Assembly: GCA_002344005.1 (NCBI GenBank)
Contig: DDTD01000090.1
Span: 1-19,182 of the forward strand
Origin: Ignavibacteria bacterium UBA2373
GTDB taxonomy: Bacteria; Bacteroidota; Ignavibacteria; Kapaibacteriales; UBA961
Direction: 5' to 3'
DNA length: 19,182 bases
This document shows, piece after piece, positions 1 through 6,335 of this stretch. Position numbers and translations under genes: made by a program. The first letter of the stretch is position 1; every line of letters starts with the position of its first letter. The notes below the pieces were generated by a model. That model made no database searches, was not told the origin of the DNA, and saw only the letters and a list, made by a program, of their open reading frames with translations.

Positions 1-210
1 GTGTAAATTACCTTCAGAATCTTTTATGAAATCTTGACAAAGATCAATACGTAAACTCAGTAAATCTTTTAAAAGGATTTCGCATCTATATTCTAAACTA
101 CCTTTTTCAATACATGAAAATGCGATCCTAAACACTAAATTACTAAGAGAAATATTTTCTATAGATATTGCTTCAATAAATATTTTCTCGATTGTGAGTT
201 TTTCAGTCAT
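1..210 (-). CDS. Partial small protein, possible immunity protein (3' end beyond window)
   Basis: An open frame of 70 codons starts at the ATG complementary to 208-210 and runs off the left edge, so the C-terminus is missing. The N-terminus reads MTEKLTIEKIFIEAIS and is followed by alternating hydrophobic and charged helical stretches. No signal peptide or catalytic motif is visible and I do not recognise the family. It lies about 110 bp downstream of the RHS toxin tip ending at 323 and on the same strand. That is where the cognate immunity gene of an RHS toxin normally sits, so immunity to that tip is the natural inference. The evidence is position only. The DNA is AT-rich like the other cargo genes of this array. 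Confidence 0.55.
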   Translation of the reverse strand, partial: MTEKLTIEKIFIEAISIENISLSNLVFRIAFSCIEKGSLEYRCEILLKDLLSLRIDLCQDFIKDSEGNLH

Positions 211-322
211 ATCGGTACGGATAAGTAAACAATGATATGTTAACTGCTATATAAAATTTGTCTTGATTCTTTATATAGTATGAGGTTTTTGTATTCATCA
301 CTTATTCGTTTGTTATTGTCAA

Positions 323-1027
323 TTATTTTTTATCACTTGGGGGAGGTTCTTCTCTCTTTATGACTTCATTTTTTCTTGAATTATGAATCAACTCTTGGTC
401 ACGCGTTGCCCTCATTTCACCCTCTTCTGTTTTTATAAGTTTTTCTCCATTATTAGTTCTTTGACCTGTAATTGGGTCATATCTGGGTTTTGTAACTCGA
501 ACAACTTCACCTTCCGGTTTTATCCAAACAGTTGATTTGTCCTCGTGTACGTACTCTTTGTATTTAGCTCCTTCCTTACTCTTTTCTTGAAACCCAGCAT
601 CTTCTAAAGCTTGCTTTGCTTCTTTGTCTGACAAGCCATCTAAATCAGGTACTTCACCTACAGCACCAACTTCAACCTGTCCGGTTGTCATTGTTGTACC
701 CAGAGCTTGAATAATCGCAGGTCTTATTGCTCCGCTTTGTAACATTCCACCAAATTGTTCAACGCTCCTTTGTATGTCTATTAATAACCTATAAGCACCT
801 CTTAAAACACCAATACCAGACAGAGGATTTTTCCCATCGGGATCTTTTGCGACTATGGGATTATTCGCCGAGTAATGATAGACATTCCACGGTCTTTGCT
901 CTTCCCTCAGCGGATCAACGCTTAGAAATCTGCCTGTCTCTGCTTCATATTTGCGAACACCGAAGTCACCGAGATCACTTTCGCTGTCTTTCTCCTTGCC
1001 AATATACGAAAGTCGGTCGGAAGAGTA
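323..1027 (-). CDS. RHS displaced tip 1: RHS core end plus PASTA-like segment and unassigned toxin domain
   Basis: The frame is open from just after a stop at 1028-1030 and gives 234 codons, with no plausible start in the conserved part. The first in-frame ATG (745) lies inside the toxin region. Residues 2-66 are the end of an RHS core (SDRLSYIGKEKDSES, GDFGVRKYEAETGRF, YHYSANNPIVAKDPDGK). After the core comes a ~28-residue linker. Near residues 126-146 is a PASTA-like segment (VPDLDGLSDKEAKQALEDAG), then a charged C-terminal domain with VWIKPEGEVVRV, PRYDPITGQ and a final EEPPPSDKK. Such tips work as exchangeable C-terminal toxins once recombined onto a full RHS gene. I cannot name the toxin activity. 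The core stops abruptly at 1024, where similarity to the copy at 4093-4287 ends, so this is a 5'-truncated orphan tip. The next gene downstream is the likely immunity gene. Confidence 0.75.
   Translation of the reverse strand, partial: YSSDRLSYIGKEKDSESDLGDFGVRKYEAETGRFLSVDPLREEQRPWNVYHYSANNPIVAKDPDGKNPLSGIGVLRGAYRLLIDIQRSVEQFGGMLQSGAIRPAIIQALGTTMTTGQVEVGAVGEVPDLDGLSDKEAKQALEDAGFQEKSKEGAKYKEYVHEDKSTVWIKPEGEVVRVTKPRYDPITGQRTNNGEKLIKTEEGEMRATRDQELIHNSRKNEVIKREEPPPSDKK
830..1024 (-). repeat. RHS core repeat, copy 1
   Basis: This 195-bp segment is repeated in the same orientation at 4093-4287. I count about 14 differences in ~194 aligned bases, roughly 93% identity. It encodes the last ~65 residues of the RHS core up to DPDGK. 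Similarity ends sharply on both sides: at DPDGK, where the variable toxins begin, and at 1024, where this copy is broken. Shared core next to unrelated C-termini is the substrate for homologous recombination that swaps RHS toxins. Confidence 0.9.
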
Positions 1028-1217
1028 CTAAAACTAACATTATCACAATGCTTCAAAATCACTTTTCATTCTATGCCGTACAATTGGATAAATGCGTTAC
1101 CGATGTATGTGTTGAAAACGTTGAGTTAATACGCAACACACCTTTTTTGTATTGAGCCACTTGCTCTATAGTTTCTCCACATAGTCCATGATTGTACTTT
1201 ATCGAGTGAATCTTCCG
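1028..1217. other. Intergenic junction between broken RHS core and yhcG-like gene
   Basis: No gene is supported here. Both strands carry frequent stops in all frames, apart from a plus-strand frame that is only the antisense of the RHS core. The left edge is the breakpoint of RHS core copy 1. The right part leads into the promoter of the nuclease gene. I see no terminal inverted repeats or target-site duplication that would identify an insertion sequence. Confidence 0.5.
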
Positions 1218-1225
1218 TAGTTTTG
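1218..1225 (+). promoter_or_regulatory. Bacteroidota-type -7 box for the yhcG-like gene
   Basis: TAGTTTTG matches the TAnnTTTG -7 consensus. A TTGT element lies 22 nt upstream (about 1192-1195), close to the usual -33 spacing. The start codon is 40 nt downstream. This suggests the nuclease gene has kept its own promoter even though its operon is broken. Confidence 0.5.
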
Positions 1226-1264
1226 AAAAAAAAACGTCGCATACATACTTAAAAAGATGTTGTC

Positions 1265-2428
1265 ATGAGCAAAGAAGTTTTGAATTTCAATTCGCTAGTC
1301 TCGCTTGTAGAGCAAACCCATCTGCACTTTCAGCAGCAAGCGGTGAAAGCCGTGAATGTATCACTAACGATTCGCAATTATTTGATTGGATTTTACTTGG
1401 TAGAATTTGAGCAAAAGGGCGAAGACAGGGCGGCTTATGGCGAAAAATTATTGAGAAGTATTAGCGATAAACTTTCAACGAAAGGATTAAGTGAAACCAA
1501 TTTAAAGTTGGCGAGGCAGTTTTACCAAACCTATCCACAGATAGGTGGCTTATTGAAATCTAATTTTCTTGATTTCTTACCTGTTTCAATAAGTCAGTCA
1601 TCATCTGACTTGTTGCAAAGTATTGAAAACAAATCAATTGAAATAAGTCAGACGGCGTCTGACTCATTGAGAATAGATCAAAATCCTGCAAAAACGGATA
1701 ACTATTACAAGCAAATTTTGGAGCGAATCTCGTTTTCGCATTTTGTTGAACTCATGAAAATTGAAGACAACACCAAAAGGACGTTTTATGAGTTGCAAAC
1801 ATTAAAAACTACACTCTCTGTAAAAGAACTCAAACGACAAATTAATACCCTAGCATACGAGCGTGTTGGCATGTCTTCCAATACTGAACTTGCTTTAGAA
1901 CATTTACAAAGTAAAATTGAACCGGCGAACACAAATGATGCGATTAAATCAATTTACACTTTTGATTTCTTGGGTTTGAAATCAGATAAATTGTTAGAAG
2001 AAAAAGAGTTAGAAAGCTTATTGCTCGATCATTTGCAAGAATTTATTCGGGAGTTGGGATATGGTTTCTGTTTTGAATATCGCCAAAAGCGTTTATTGTT
2101 TGATGATGAATACTTTTTTGCAGATCTGGTTTTTTACCACCGCATTTTAAAATGCCACGTAATTATTGAGCTAAAAGTAGATGCCTTTAAGCACGAATAC
2201 CTTTCTCAACTCAATACCTATGTTGCCTATTACAATGCCAATGTAAAGCGAGAGGATGATAATCGTGCCATTGGCATTTTACTCTGTACAGAAAAAGGAA
2301 AACAATTGGTAGAATACGCCACGGCAGGAATGGACAATAATTTATTTGTGTCGAAATATTTATTGCAGCTTCCTAAAAAAGAAGAATTGGCGGCATTTAT
2401 TCAAAAAGAATTACAAGCATGGAAATAG
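1265..2428 (+). CDS. YhcG/DUF1016 family PDDEXK nuclease
   Basis: The 387-residue protein has the two parts of the YhcG family. The N-terminal DUF1016 region is at about residues 8-200 (LTIRNYLIGFYLVEFEQKG, YGEKLLRSISDKL, LARQFYQTYP). The C-terminal PDDEXK domain is at about 225-375, with Asp287 in FADLVFYH and Glu302-x-Lys304 in VIIELKVD as the probable metal and catalytic residues. Length fits the family. Such genes are often found inside type I restriction-modification operons, and here the stop codon overlaps the start of a truncated hsdS, which supports that origin. Its substrate is not established; a DNA-processing or defence role is inferred from fold and context. Residues 108-137 hold a twice-repeated ISQ..SD segment encoded by two DNA hairpins. 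It lies on the opposite strand to the surrounding RHS cargo, so it is probably a separate acquisition. Confidence 0.85.
   Translation: MSKEVLNFNSLVSLVEQTHLHFQQQAVKAVNVSLTIRNYLIGFYLVEFEQKGEDRAAYGEKLLRSISDKLSTKGLSETNLKLARQFYQTYPQIGGLLKSNFLDFLPVSISQSSSDLLQSIENKSIEISQTASDSLRIDQNPAKTDNYYKQILERISFSHFVELMKIEDNTKRTFYELQTLKTTLSVKELKRQINTLAYERVGMSSNTELALEHLQSKIEPANTNDAIKSIYTFDFLGLKSDKLLEEKELESLLLDHLQEFIRELGYGFCFEYRQKRLLFDDEYFFADLVFYHRILKCHVIIELKVDAFKHEYLSQLNTYVAYYNANVKREDDNRAIGILLCTEKGKQLVEYATAGMDNNLFVSKYLLQLPKKEELAAFIQKELQAWK
1591..1664 (+). repeat. Two tandem inverted repeats inside the yhcG-like gene
   Basis: The first hairpin is AAGTCAG-(7 nt)-CTGACTT at 1591-1611. The second is AGTCAGAC-GGC-GTCTGACT at 1646-1664. 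Both arms match perfectly. The two units start 54 bp apart and share AATAAGTCAG on their left side. In protein they give ISQSSSD and ISQTASD, in the variable linker between the two domains of YhcG. They look like a duplicated palindromic unit that has stayed in frame. Confidence 0.75.
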
Positions 2429-2520
2429 AAATAATGAAAAAAGATATTTGTATGAATTGGGAAATGGTGAAACTTGGTGATGTTTTAACTTGCGGTTTAT
2501 GCTTTGTGATTTTTTCATAG
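2419..2520 (+). pseudogene. hsdS: Truncated type I restriction specificity subunit (hsdS 5' end)
   Basis: A 33-codon frame begins at the ATG that overlaps the last 10 bases of the yhcG-like gene, then ends at TAG 2518-2520. It contains MNWEMVKLGDVLTCG, which resembles the usual opening of HsdS target-recognition subunits (W.MVKLGDVL). Full HsdS proteins are around 400 residues. After the match the frame changes to LCFVIFS and stops, so the rest of the gene has been deleted. The overlap with the upstream gene suggests former translational coupling in a type I restriction operon. No hsdM or hsdR is present in the window. Confidence 0.7.
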
Positions 2521-2550
2521 CTTATTTCTACAATCCTTAATCTTTCATTG

Positions 2551-2910
2551 TTAGACGTTTAGTTTTTCTTTTAGCTCTTCAATGTCAATGTTGTAATTTG
2601 TAATGATTCGATTGTAAATGTTGATAATATCTTCAATGTAAAAGTCCTCAACGTGTTTTACTTTCAAAATTATTTCTGGTAATCTATCAGATGACAACTT
2701 TTTGTACTGATTTATGGATGGTAAATGCTCAGTCTCTGATTCTATAAGTAACATTAACTGTATATCCTCATTTCTCTCTTCTATGGTAAGAATATTTTCT
2801 AATATGTACCGCAGTGTACCAAGAAAATCACTTATAGTGTCAATATAATCTTTAGCTGCCTTTGCTATCGTAGCTTTTGTGTTGTAAATATAGTAGTTTC
2901 TTTTAAACAT
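2551..2910 (-). CDS. Small helical protein of unknown family, possible immunity protein
   Basis: This 119-residue protein is rich in Ile, Glu, Asn and Lys and appears mostly helical, with no signal peptide, no cysteines and no catalytic motif I recognise. The start ATG is followed by FKRNYYIYNTKATIAKAAKDY. It sits in a run of minus-strand small genes next to RHS tip remnants, where immunity genes accumulate, so an immunity role is inferred from place and size only. No toxin remnant directly upstream of it could be identified. Low G+C sets it apart from the core genes. Its 3' end faces the hsdS remnant, 30 bp away. Confidence 0.55.
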   Translation of the reverse strand: MFKRNYYIYNTKATIAKAAKDYIDTISDFLGTLRYILENILTIEERNEDIQLMLLIESETEHLPSINQYKKLSSDRLPEIILKVKHVEDFYIEDIINIYNRIITNYNIDIEELKEKLNV

Positions 2911-3026
2911 TTTTTTTCTTTATATTATAGAATAACTTGAGTAAAATTAGATTGCTAATAGTCAATACTATAGAATCGAAATTCATGAAGGCAATCGTTG
3001 CTTTCGAACAAAACTTTTGTTAATAA

Positions 3027-3467
3027 TCAAGAACCTATCATTTTCCCAATAATTAGTTCATCATGATCATTCTCAATCATAATCCATGTGAATGTATTGT
3101 CAAATATATAATATTCGAAATAAGGTAAATTGTCCAATAATAATCTCAGCGAATAGTAGTTTGTGAGATATATTGGTAACGCTCCCGTAGCTTCTTCATC
3201 AAGTTCCGGAACAAAATAAAAAAACTTTTCTTGCAATAGTGAAGATACTATCTCATATTCATTAATAGCGTCGTGGGACTCTATATAAAATAAATTCTCA
3301 TTGAGACCAAGCCACCAAACTCTTGGATTTCCAATAATAAACGTTGTTTCAGCAGTTTGTATTATTGCTTTAGCTTCGTCATTGTCAATCTTTTTACATG
3401 TAAAATGAAAATTACCACTACATAATTTAATTCTACACTGTTCTATTTCAGATTGTAAATCGTACAT
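3027..3467 (-). CDS. Putative RHS immunity protein, family not assigned
   Basis: The 146-residue cytoplasmic protein begins MYDLQSEIEQCRIKL and ends with a WIMIENDHDELIIGKM segment. That aromatic and acidic pattern resembles the C-terminal part of several small immunity proteins of polymorphic toxin systems, but I cannot assign the family. Its start lies 16 bp after the stop of a decayed toxin C-terminus (3484-3684). That is the normal toxin-then-immunity order and the best evidence for its role. There is no signal peptide, so its toxin would act in the cytoplasm. If the toxin is truly broken, this gene is an orphan immunity determinant that could still protect against siblings carrying the intact toxin. 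Confidence 0.6.
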   Translation of the reverse strand: MYDLQSEIEQCRIKLCSGNFHFTCKKIDNDEAKAIIQTAETTFIIGNPRVWWLGLNENLFYIESHDAINEYEIVSSLLQEKFFYFVPELDEEATGALPIYLTNYYSLRLLLDNLPYFEYYIFDNTFTWIMIENDHDELIIGKMIGS

Positions 3468-3483
3468 ACGTTATATAATTAAA

Positions 3484-3684
3484 TTAACATTGTTTCTTGT
3501 CAGACCTTGATGGGTGTTGCTGTCCATCATGTGTTATGTTTCCTCTACCCGAGCCTCCCTGATTTCGTTTTCCTCCTTGTTGCCAGCCACTCACTCTGCG
3601 ATTTAGCACCTCCATTTTTATCAATATTTTGTTGCTCACGCCCTCTTATTGCATCAGAGTTAGCTGAAGATCTGACAGGTATGA
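3484..3684 (-). pseudogene. Decayed RHS toxin C-terminus, frameshifted
   Basis: Two overlapping minus-strand frames together read like one protein. The upstream frame gives WQIIIPVRSSANSDAIRGRE and continues to NIDKNGGAKS. The other gives RVSGWQQGGKRNQGG, then SGRGNITHDGQQHPSRSDKK and ends with Cys and TAA at 3484-3486. The switch point is near 3600. The second frame alone offers a 43-codon ORF from the ATG at 3615. No RHS core lies in front: this piece abuts the stop codon of the upstream immunity gene. I read it as the tail of a toxin left after deletion, paired with the immunity gene starting at 3467. The toxin family is not recognised. Confidence 0.45.
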
Positions 3685-4011
3685 TTATTTGCCATGCATA
3701 ATTTTCAGTACACAACAATCACTTTTGCGAATATGAATATACGGTACACCCCCCATATAACCATAGCCCTTTTTTACGGGTATTTTCCCTTCAAGCTCCC
3801 AGACTTTTTTATCTTTACTTTCTGTTATGATGAGAGGAAAATACCGTGTTTCATGCATACCAAAATACCGAAGTAACAAAATTTGACCAATTTGTTGGGC
3901 TGTTGCACTATCAGGCACAATATCCGTCGAAGACGGTCTGACTGCATAGAGGTTGATGTCTAATGATGTATAAAGAAAAACAATAAGAAATGCACTAATG
4001 ATTTTTTTCAT
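3685..4011 (-). CDS. Exported NTF2-fold immunity protein
   Basis: The 108-residue protein starts with a clear signal peptide (MKKIISAFLIVFLYTSLDI, probable cleavage near Ala23). The mature part follows the pattern of NTF2-fold immunity proteins (Imm-NTF2-type): ATAQQIGQILLLRYFG, then VWELEGKIP, then GGVPYIHIRKSD and VLKIMHGK at the C-terminus. Such proteins bind and block the partner toxin of an RHS or similar polymorphic system. Export implies protection in the periplasm or at the outer membrane. It begins 73 bp after the end of RHS core copy 2 and overlaps by 17 bp an out-of-frame toxin tail. Its toxin is therefore largely deleted and this is an orphan immunity gene. Confidence 0.75.
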   Translation of the reverse strand: MKKIISAFLIVFLYTSLDINLYAVRPSSTDIVPDSATAQQIGQILLLRYFGMHETRYFPLIITESKDKKVWELEGKIPVKKGYGYMGGVPYIHIRKSDCCVLKIMHGK

Positions 4012-4099
4012 CGTTTAGCCTCAATTTTTGACTGTTATAAATATAAGGAATTGGACGATCATCGTTCTTTGGTGTTTCGGGTTTTACGGCAATTTCCCA
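3995..4099 (-). pseudogene. Out-of-frame residual toxin tail after RHS core copy 2
   Basis: In the frame offset from the RHS core, the DNA directly after DPDG reads WEIAVKPETPKNDDRP, then IPYIYNSQKLRLNDEKNH, and ends with TAG at 3995-3997. The polar, proline-containing composition and the 17-bp overlap with the start of the immunity gene are typical of the end of a toxin gene. The core frame instead hits TAA three codons after DPDGK. The simplest reading is that a deletion joined the core to the last ~33 toxin codons out of frame. Confidence 0.5.
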
Positions 4100-4287
4100 T
4101 CAGGATCTTTTGCGACTATGGGATTATTTGCTGAGTAATGATAGACATTCCACGGTCTTTGCTCTTCCCACAAAGGGTCGGTGCTTAGAAATCTGCCTGT
4201 CTCTGTTTCATATTTGCGAACACCGAAGTCACCGAGATTACTTTCGCTGTCTTTCTCTTTGCCAATATACGAAAGTCGGTCAGAAGA
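4093..4287 (-). repeat. RHS core repeat, copy 2
   Basis: This is the direct-repeat partner of 830-1024 (about 93% identity by eye, offset 3263 bp, same orientation). Most differences cluster in the codons for LSTDPLWEE versus LSVDPLREE. Recombination between the copies would delete the intervening 3.2 kb, including the yhcG-like gene and three immunity genes. Confidence 0.9.
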
Positions 4288-4512
4288 TAGCTGCCCGCCG
4301 CCCGAGCGAAGAATAGTTCCGAATGGCTCATATTCATTCCAATCGTAGAGCGAACCATCGGCGGTGAGGACGACTCTTGTACTTCCCACATTGTCTTGGA
4401 TGCGATAGCGTTTGTCGCCATTGGGTAAGAGTGAGAGAAAAGGCACATCACCCGCGCCATCATTGTTATAGGTGTAGTGAGGAGCAACTCGTCCAATCTT
4501 CCATAAATTTTC

Positions 4513-4520
4513 TAACTTTG
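4513..4520 (+). promoter_or_regulatory. Bacteroidota-type -7 box for hpnE
   Basis: TAACTTTG is an exact TAnnTTTG match, 30 nt before the hpnE ATG. No strong -33 TTTG is evident. The RHS remnant on the other strand ends just upstream, so the promoter appears intact. Confidence 0.5.
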
Positions 4521-4549
4521 CTTTACTATGAATACAATGGTGTAAAAGA

Positions 4550-5890
4550 ATGAAAAAGAAAGTACTCATTATAGGTGCCGGTTTTGCAGGTATTGGCGCA
4601 ACGATACAAGCTATTGAACAAGGATGTGATGTTCTTGTTATTGAAGGTCGTCCCTATATCGGTGGGCGTGCCCGCTCCTTTATTGATAAAGACACGGGAG
4701 AGATTATTGATAATGGGCAGCATGTTATGATGGGTTGCTATGGTGCTGTGCTCCATATTCTCCGCCGCCTTGGAACGGAGCAATTATTGTATAGACAAAA
4801 GGCATTATCGGTTACTTTCTTTGACCAAAACGGCGAGGCAGATATTCTGGATGCCGGACATTTACCGGGGAAATTGGGTATTGCTGCGGGGATTCTGGGG
4901 CTGAAAAAGTTATCATGGCAATCACGTATGCAAGCATTAATGTTTGCTGTGCGTTTACGTTTGATGAAAAAACAGTCGGTGGGAGAAACATCTCTGGAAT
5001 TTTTGCGCCGTATGAATCAAACCGAAGAGAGCATCCGGCGTTTATGGGAGCCGCTTATTCTTGCCACCTTAAATGCGCATCCTTCTACTGCGGATGCCAC
5101 ATTATTGATTGAGGTTTTGCAACGTGCTTTTTTTGGCGGTCGGGAAGCATCGCAAATGCTTATACCACGCAATGGTTTGTCAGAATTGTTAGCACCCTTT
5201 GTGCCCTATGTCCAATCTCATGGTGGTCAGGTGATGCTTTCCACTTCGGTTGAGTCCTTGAAGTATCATGCGGAGACATCCACAGTTTCTGTTATTGCGG
5301 AAGGCAAAGAATATCATGCAGATACCATTATCAGTTGTATTCCTTCATTTGCTCTTCAAAGGATAGCGTCGCCGTCATTGCTTGGAGAACATACATATTC
5401 TCTGCTCGGAGACATGGTTTTTTCGCCTATTGTGTCATTGTATTTGTGGTTCGATCGTGATTTTATGGGAGATATACGCTTTTGTGCATTATTGCAAACC
5501 GTGACACAATGGGTATTTAACCGTCGTCTATTGTGTGAATGTTCGGATGAATTACGGGAACAATATCCGGGGCATATTGCGCTGACTATCAGTGCGGGCA
5601 CTCAGATTGTCGGCGAGCAGGCAGAAAGTGTGGTTGCTTTATGTCTGGAGGAATTACGACGTTGTTTTCCGGGGGCATCTGATGCAACATTACTCTCATG
5701 GAAAGTGATTAAAGAAAAACAGGCAACTTTTTTAGCCATACCACCAATTGAGGCACGTCGCCCCGAACAGAAAACTCATGCGAAGAATTTTTTTCTTGCG
5801 GGAGATTGGACCAAAACGGGGTTGCCGGCAACATTGGAAGGAGCGGCGCAAAGCGGTATTGATGCGATTGTGTATGCCCATAAACAATGA
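4550..5890 (+). CDS. hpnE: Hydroxysqualene dehydroxylase HpnE (FAD-dependent)
   Basis: The 446-residue protein is a flavin amine-oxidase/desaturase-type enzyme. The dinucleotide-binding motif GAGFAG is at residues 9-14, followed by VIEGRPYIGGRARSF. The HpnE-type DNGQHVMMGCYGAVLHILRR is near residue 55, LWEPLILATLNAHP is in the middle, and the C-terminal FAD segment FLAGDWTKTGLPATLEGAA is near 415. HpnE reduces hydroxysqualene, made by HpnC and HpnD from farnesyl diphosphate, to squalene, the precursor of hopanoids and other triterpenoids. No hpnC, hpnD or cyclase is in the window, so those steps must be encoded elsewhere. Another carotenoid-type desaturase is possible but fits less well. The ATG at 4550 opens directly on the Rossmann motif and fits the family N-terminus. 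Confidence 0.85.
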   Translation: MKKKVLIIGAGFAGIGATIQAIEQGCDVLVIEGRPYIGGRARSFIDKDTGEIIDNGQHVMMGCYGAVLHILRRLGTEQLLYRQKALSVTFFDQNGEADILDAGHLPGKLGIAAGILGLKKLSWQSRMQALMFAVRLRLMKKQSVGETSLEFLRRMNQTEESIRRLWEPLILATLNAHPSTADATLLIEVLQRAFFGGREASQMLIPRNGLSELLAPFVPYVQSHGGQVMLSTSVESLKYHAETSTVSVIAEGKEYHADTIISCIPSFALQRIASPSLLGEHTYSLLGDMVFSPIVSLYLWFDRDFMGDIRFCALLQTVTQWVFNRRLLCECSDELREQYPGHIALTISAGTQIVGEQAESVVALCLEELRRCFPGASDATLLSWKVIKEKQATFLAIPPIEARRPEQKTHAKNFFLAGDWTKTGLPATLEGAAQSGIDAIVYAHKQ

Positions 5891-6335
5891 CGATGAGAAA
5901 GTGTTGCGTATATTTCAAACTGATTGTCACGTGATGGTCGTATTTTTGCACATTGATAAGCTCAAAAAAGTGGTATTGATTGGCACACTGCATCGTTGAA
6001 CATCACATTTGTCAATGATGTATAACCTCACCATCACTTTAATCAGAGTATAATTCGGCATGAAAACTGCAATGTGCCGAGACAGTCGGTGATTAGAAAG
6101 GGCATTGAACGATTAAGTATAAGCGATTTATTGTGTTGTACTTCATCGGATGTCTTTTGGGTTGTATGCTTGGACTTATGCAAAGAGTCATCATTCGATT
6201 GCTTCTTTCCACAATACGTGGAAAGGGTAACGATGCAAGAGCAGATAATCGCGCCATACACACTATGGCACACAAATAGTGGTCACAGCGACGACAAAAC
6301 AGAACAATCCCATTATTCATAGATAAAACAAATAC
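5891..6335. other. 445-bp intergenic region between hpnE and smc
   Basis: No established gene is seen. A TATAAT-like stretch occurs near 6048 (GAGTATAATTCGG). The only coding signal I find is a small hydrophobic frame at 6133-6279, listed separately. No terminator with a U-tract follows hpnE, and no TAnnTTTG box directly precedes smc. Confidence 0.5.
6133..6279 (+). CDS. Candidate 48-residue membrane protein
   Basis: A frame open from a stop at 6106 carries a strongly hydrophobic segment (VLYFIGCLLGCMLGLMQRV), then a second short one (IIRLLLSTIRG), then a hydrophilic basic tail ending AIHTMAHK. The earliest likely start is GTG 6133; an in-frame ATG lies inside the first hydrophobic segment. 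The layout is that of a small single- or double-pass membrane protein. No clear ribosome binding site is visible, and the start is uncertain. It ends 56 bp before smc. It may be a chance ORF or the remnant of a longer gene. Confidence 0.25.
   Translation: MLYFIGCLLGCMLGLMQRVIIRLLLSTIRGKGNDARADNRAIHTMAHK

Larger units (their letters stand above)
4084..4569 (-). pseudogene. RHS displaced tip 2: RHS core fragment without toxin
   Basis: The frame gives up to 161 codons. Its only ATG (4569) lies inside the 5' end of hpnE and is unlikely to be real; recognisable RHS sequence starts near 4495. It contains the RHS core features DKRYRIQDNVGSTRVVL, YDWNEYEPFGTI, LSYIGKEKDSES, GDFGVRKYETETGRF and YHYSANNPIVAKDPDGK, the usual end of the shell. 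Translation then stops after only LP, so no toxin is attached. It has no N-terminal shell or export region and cannot be a working RHS protein alone. It could serve as a recombination donor. It lies divergent to hpnE and its truncation point is just outside the hpnE promoter. Confidence 0.8.

Noticed and set aside
203..298. 31-codon minus-strand ORF starting MNTKTSYYIKNQ and overlapping the start of the partial gene at 210.
   Set aside because: Too short, with no recognisable motif. The overlap could suggest a leader peptide, but nothing else supports it.
727..1155. 142-codon plus-strand ORF antisense to the RHS core (and a similar one at 4110-4316).
   Set aside because: It mirrors the repeated RHS core codons on the other strand; the same antisense frame appears in both repeat copies because the sense strand is conserved.
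2540..2550. GTTAGACG, resembling the end of an integron attC site (GTTRRRY).
   Set aside because: No partner RYYYAAC and no palindromic structure at a suitable distance, and no integrase in the window.
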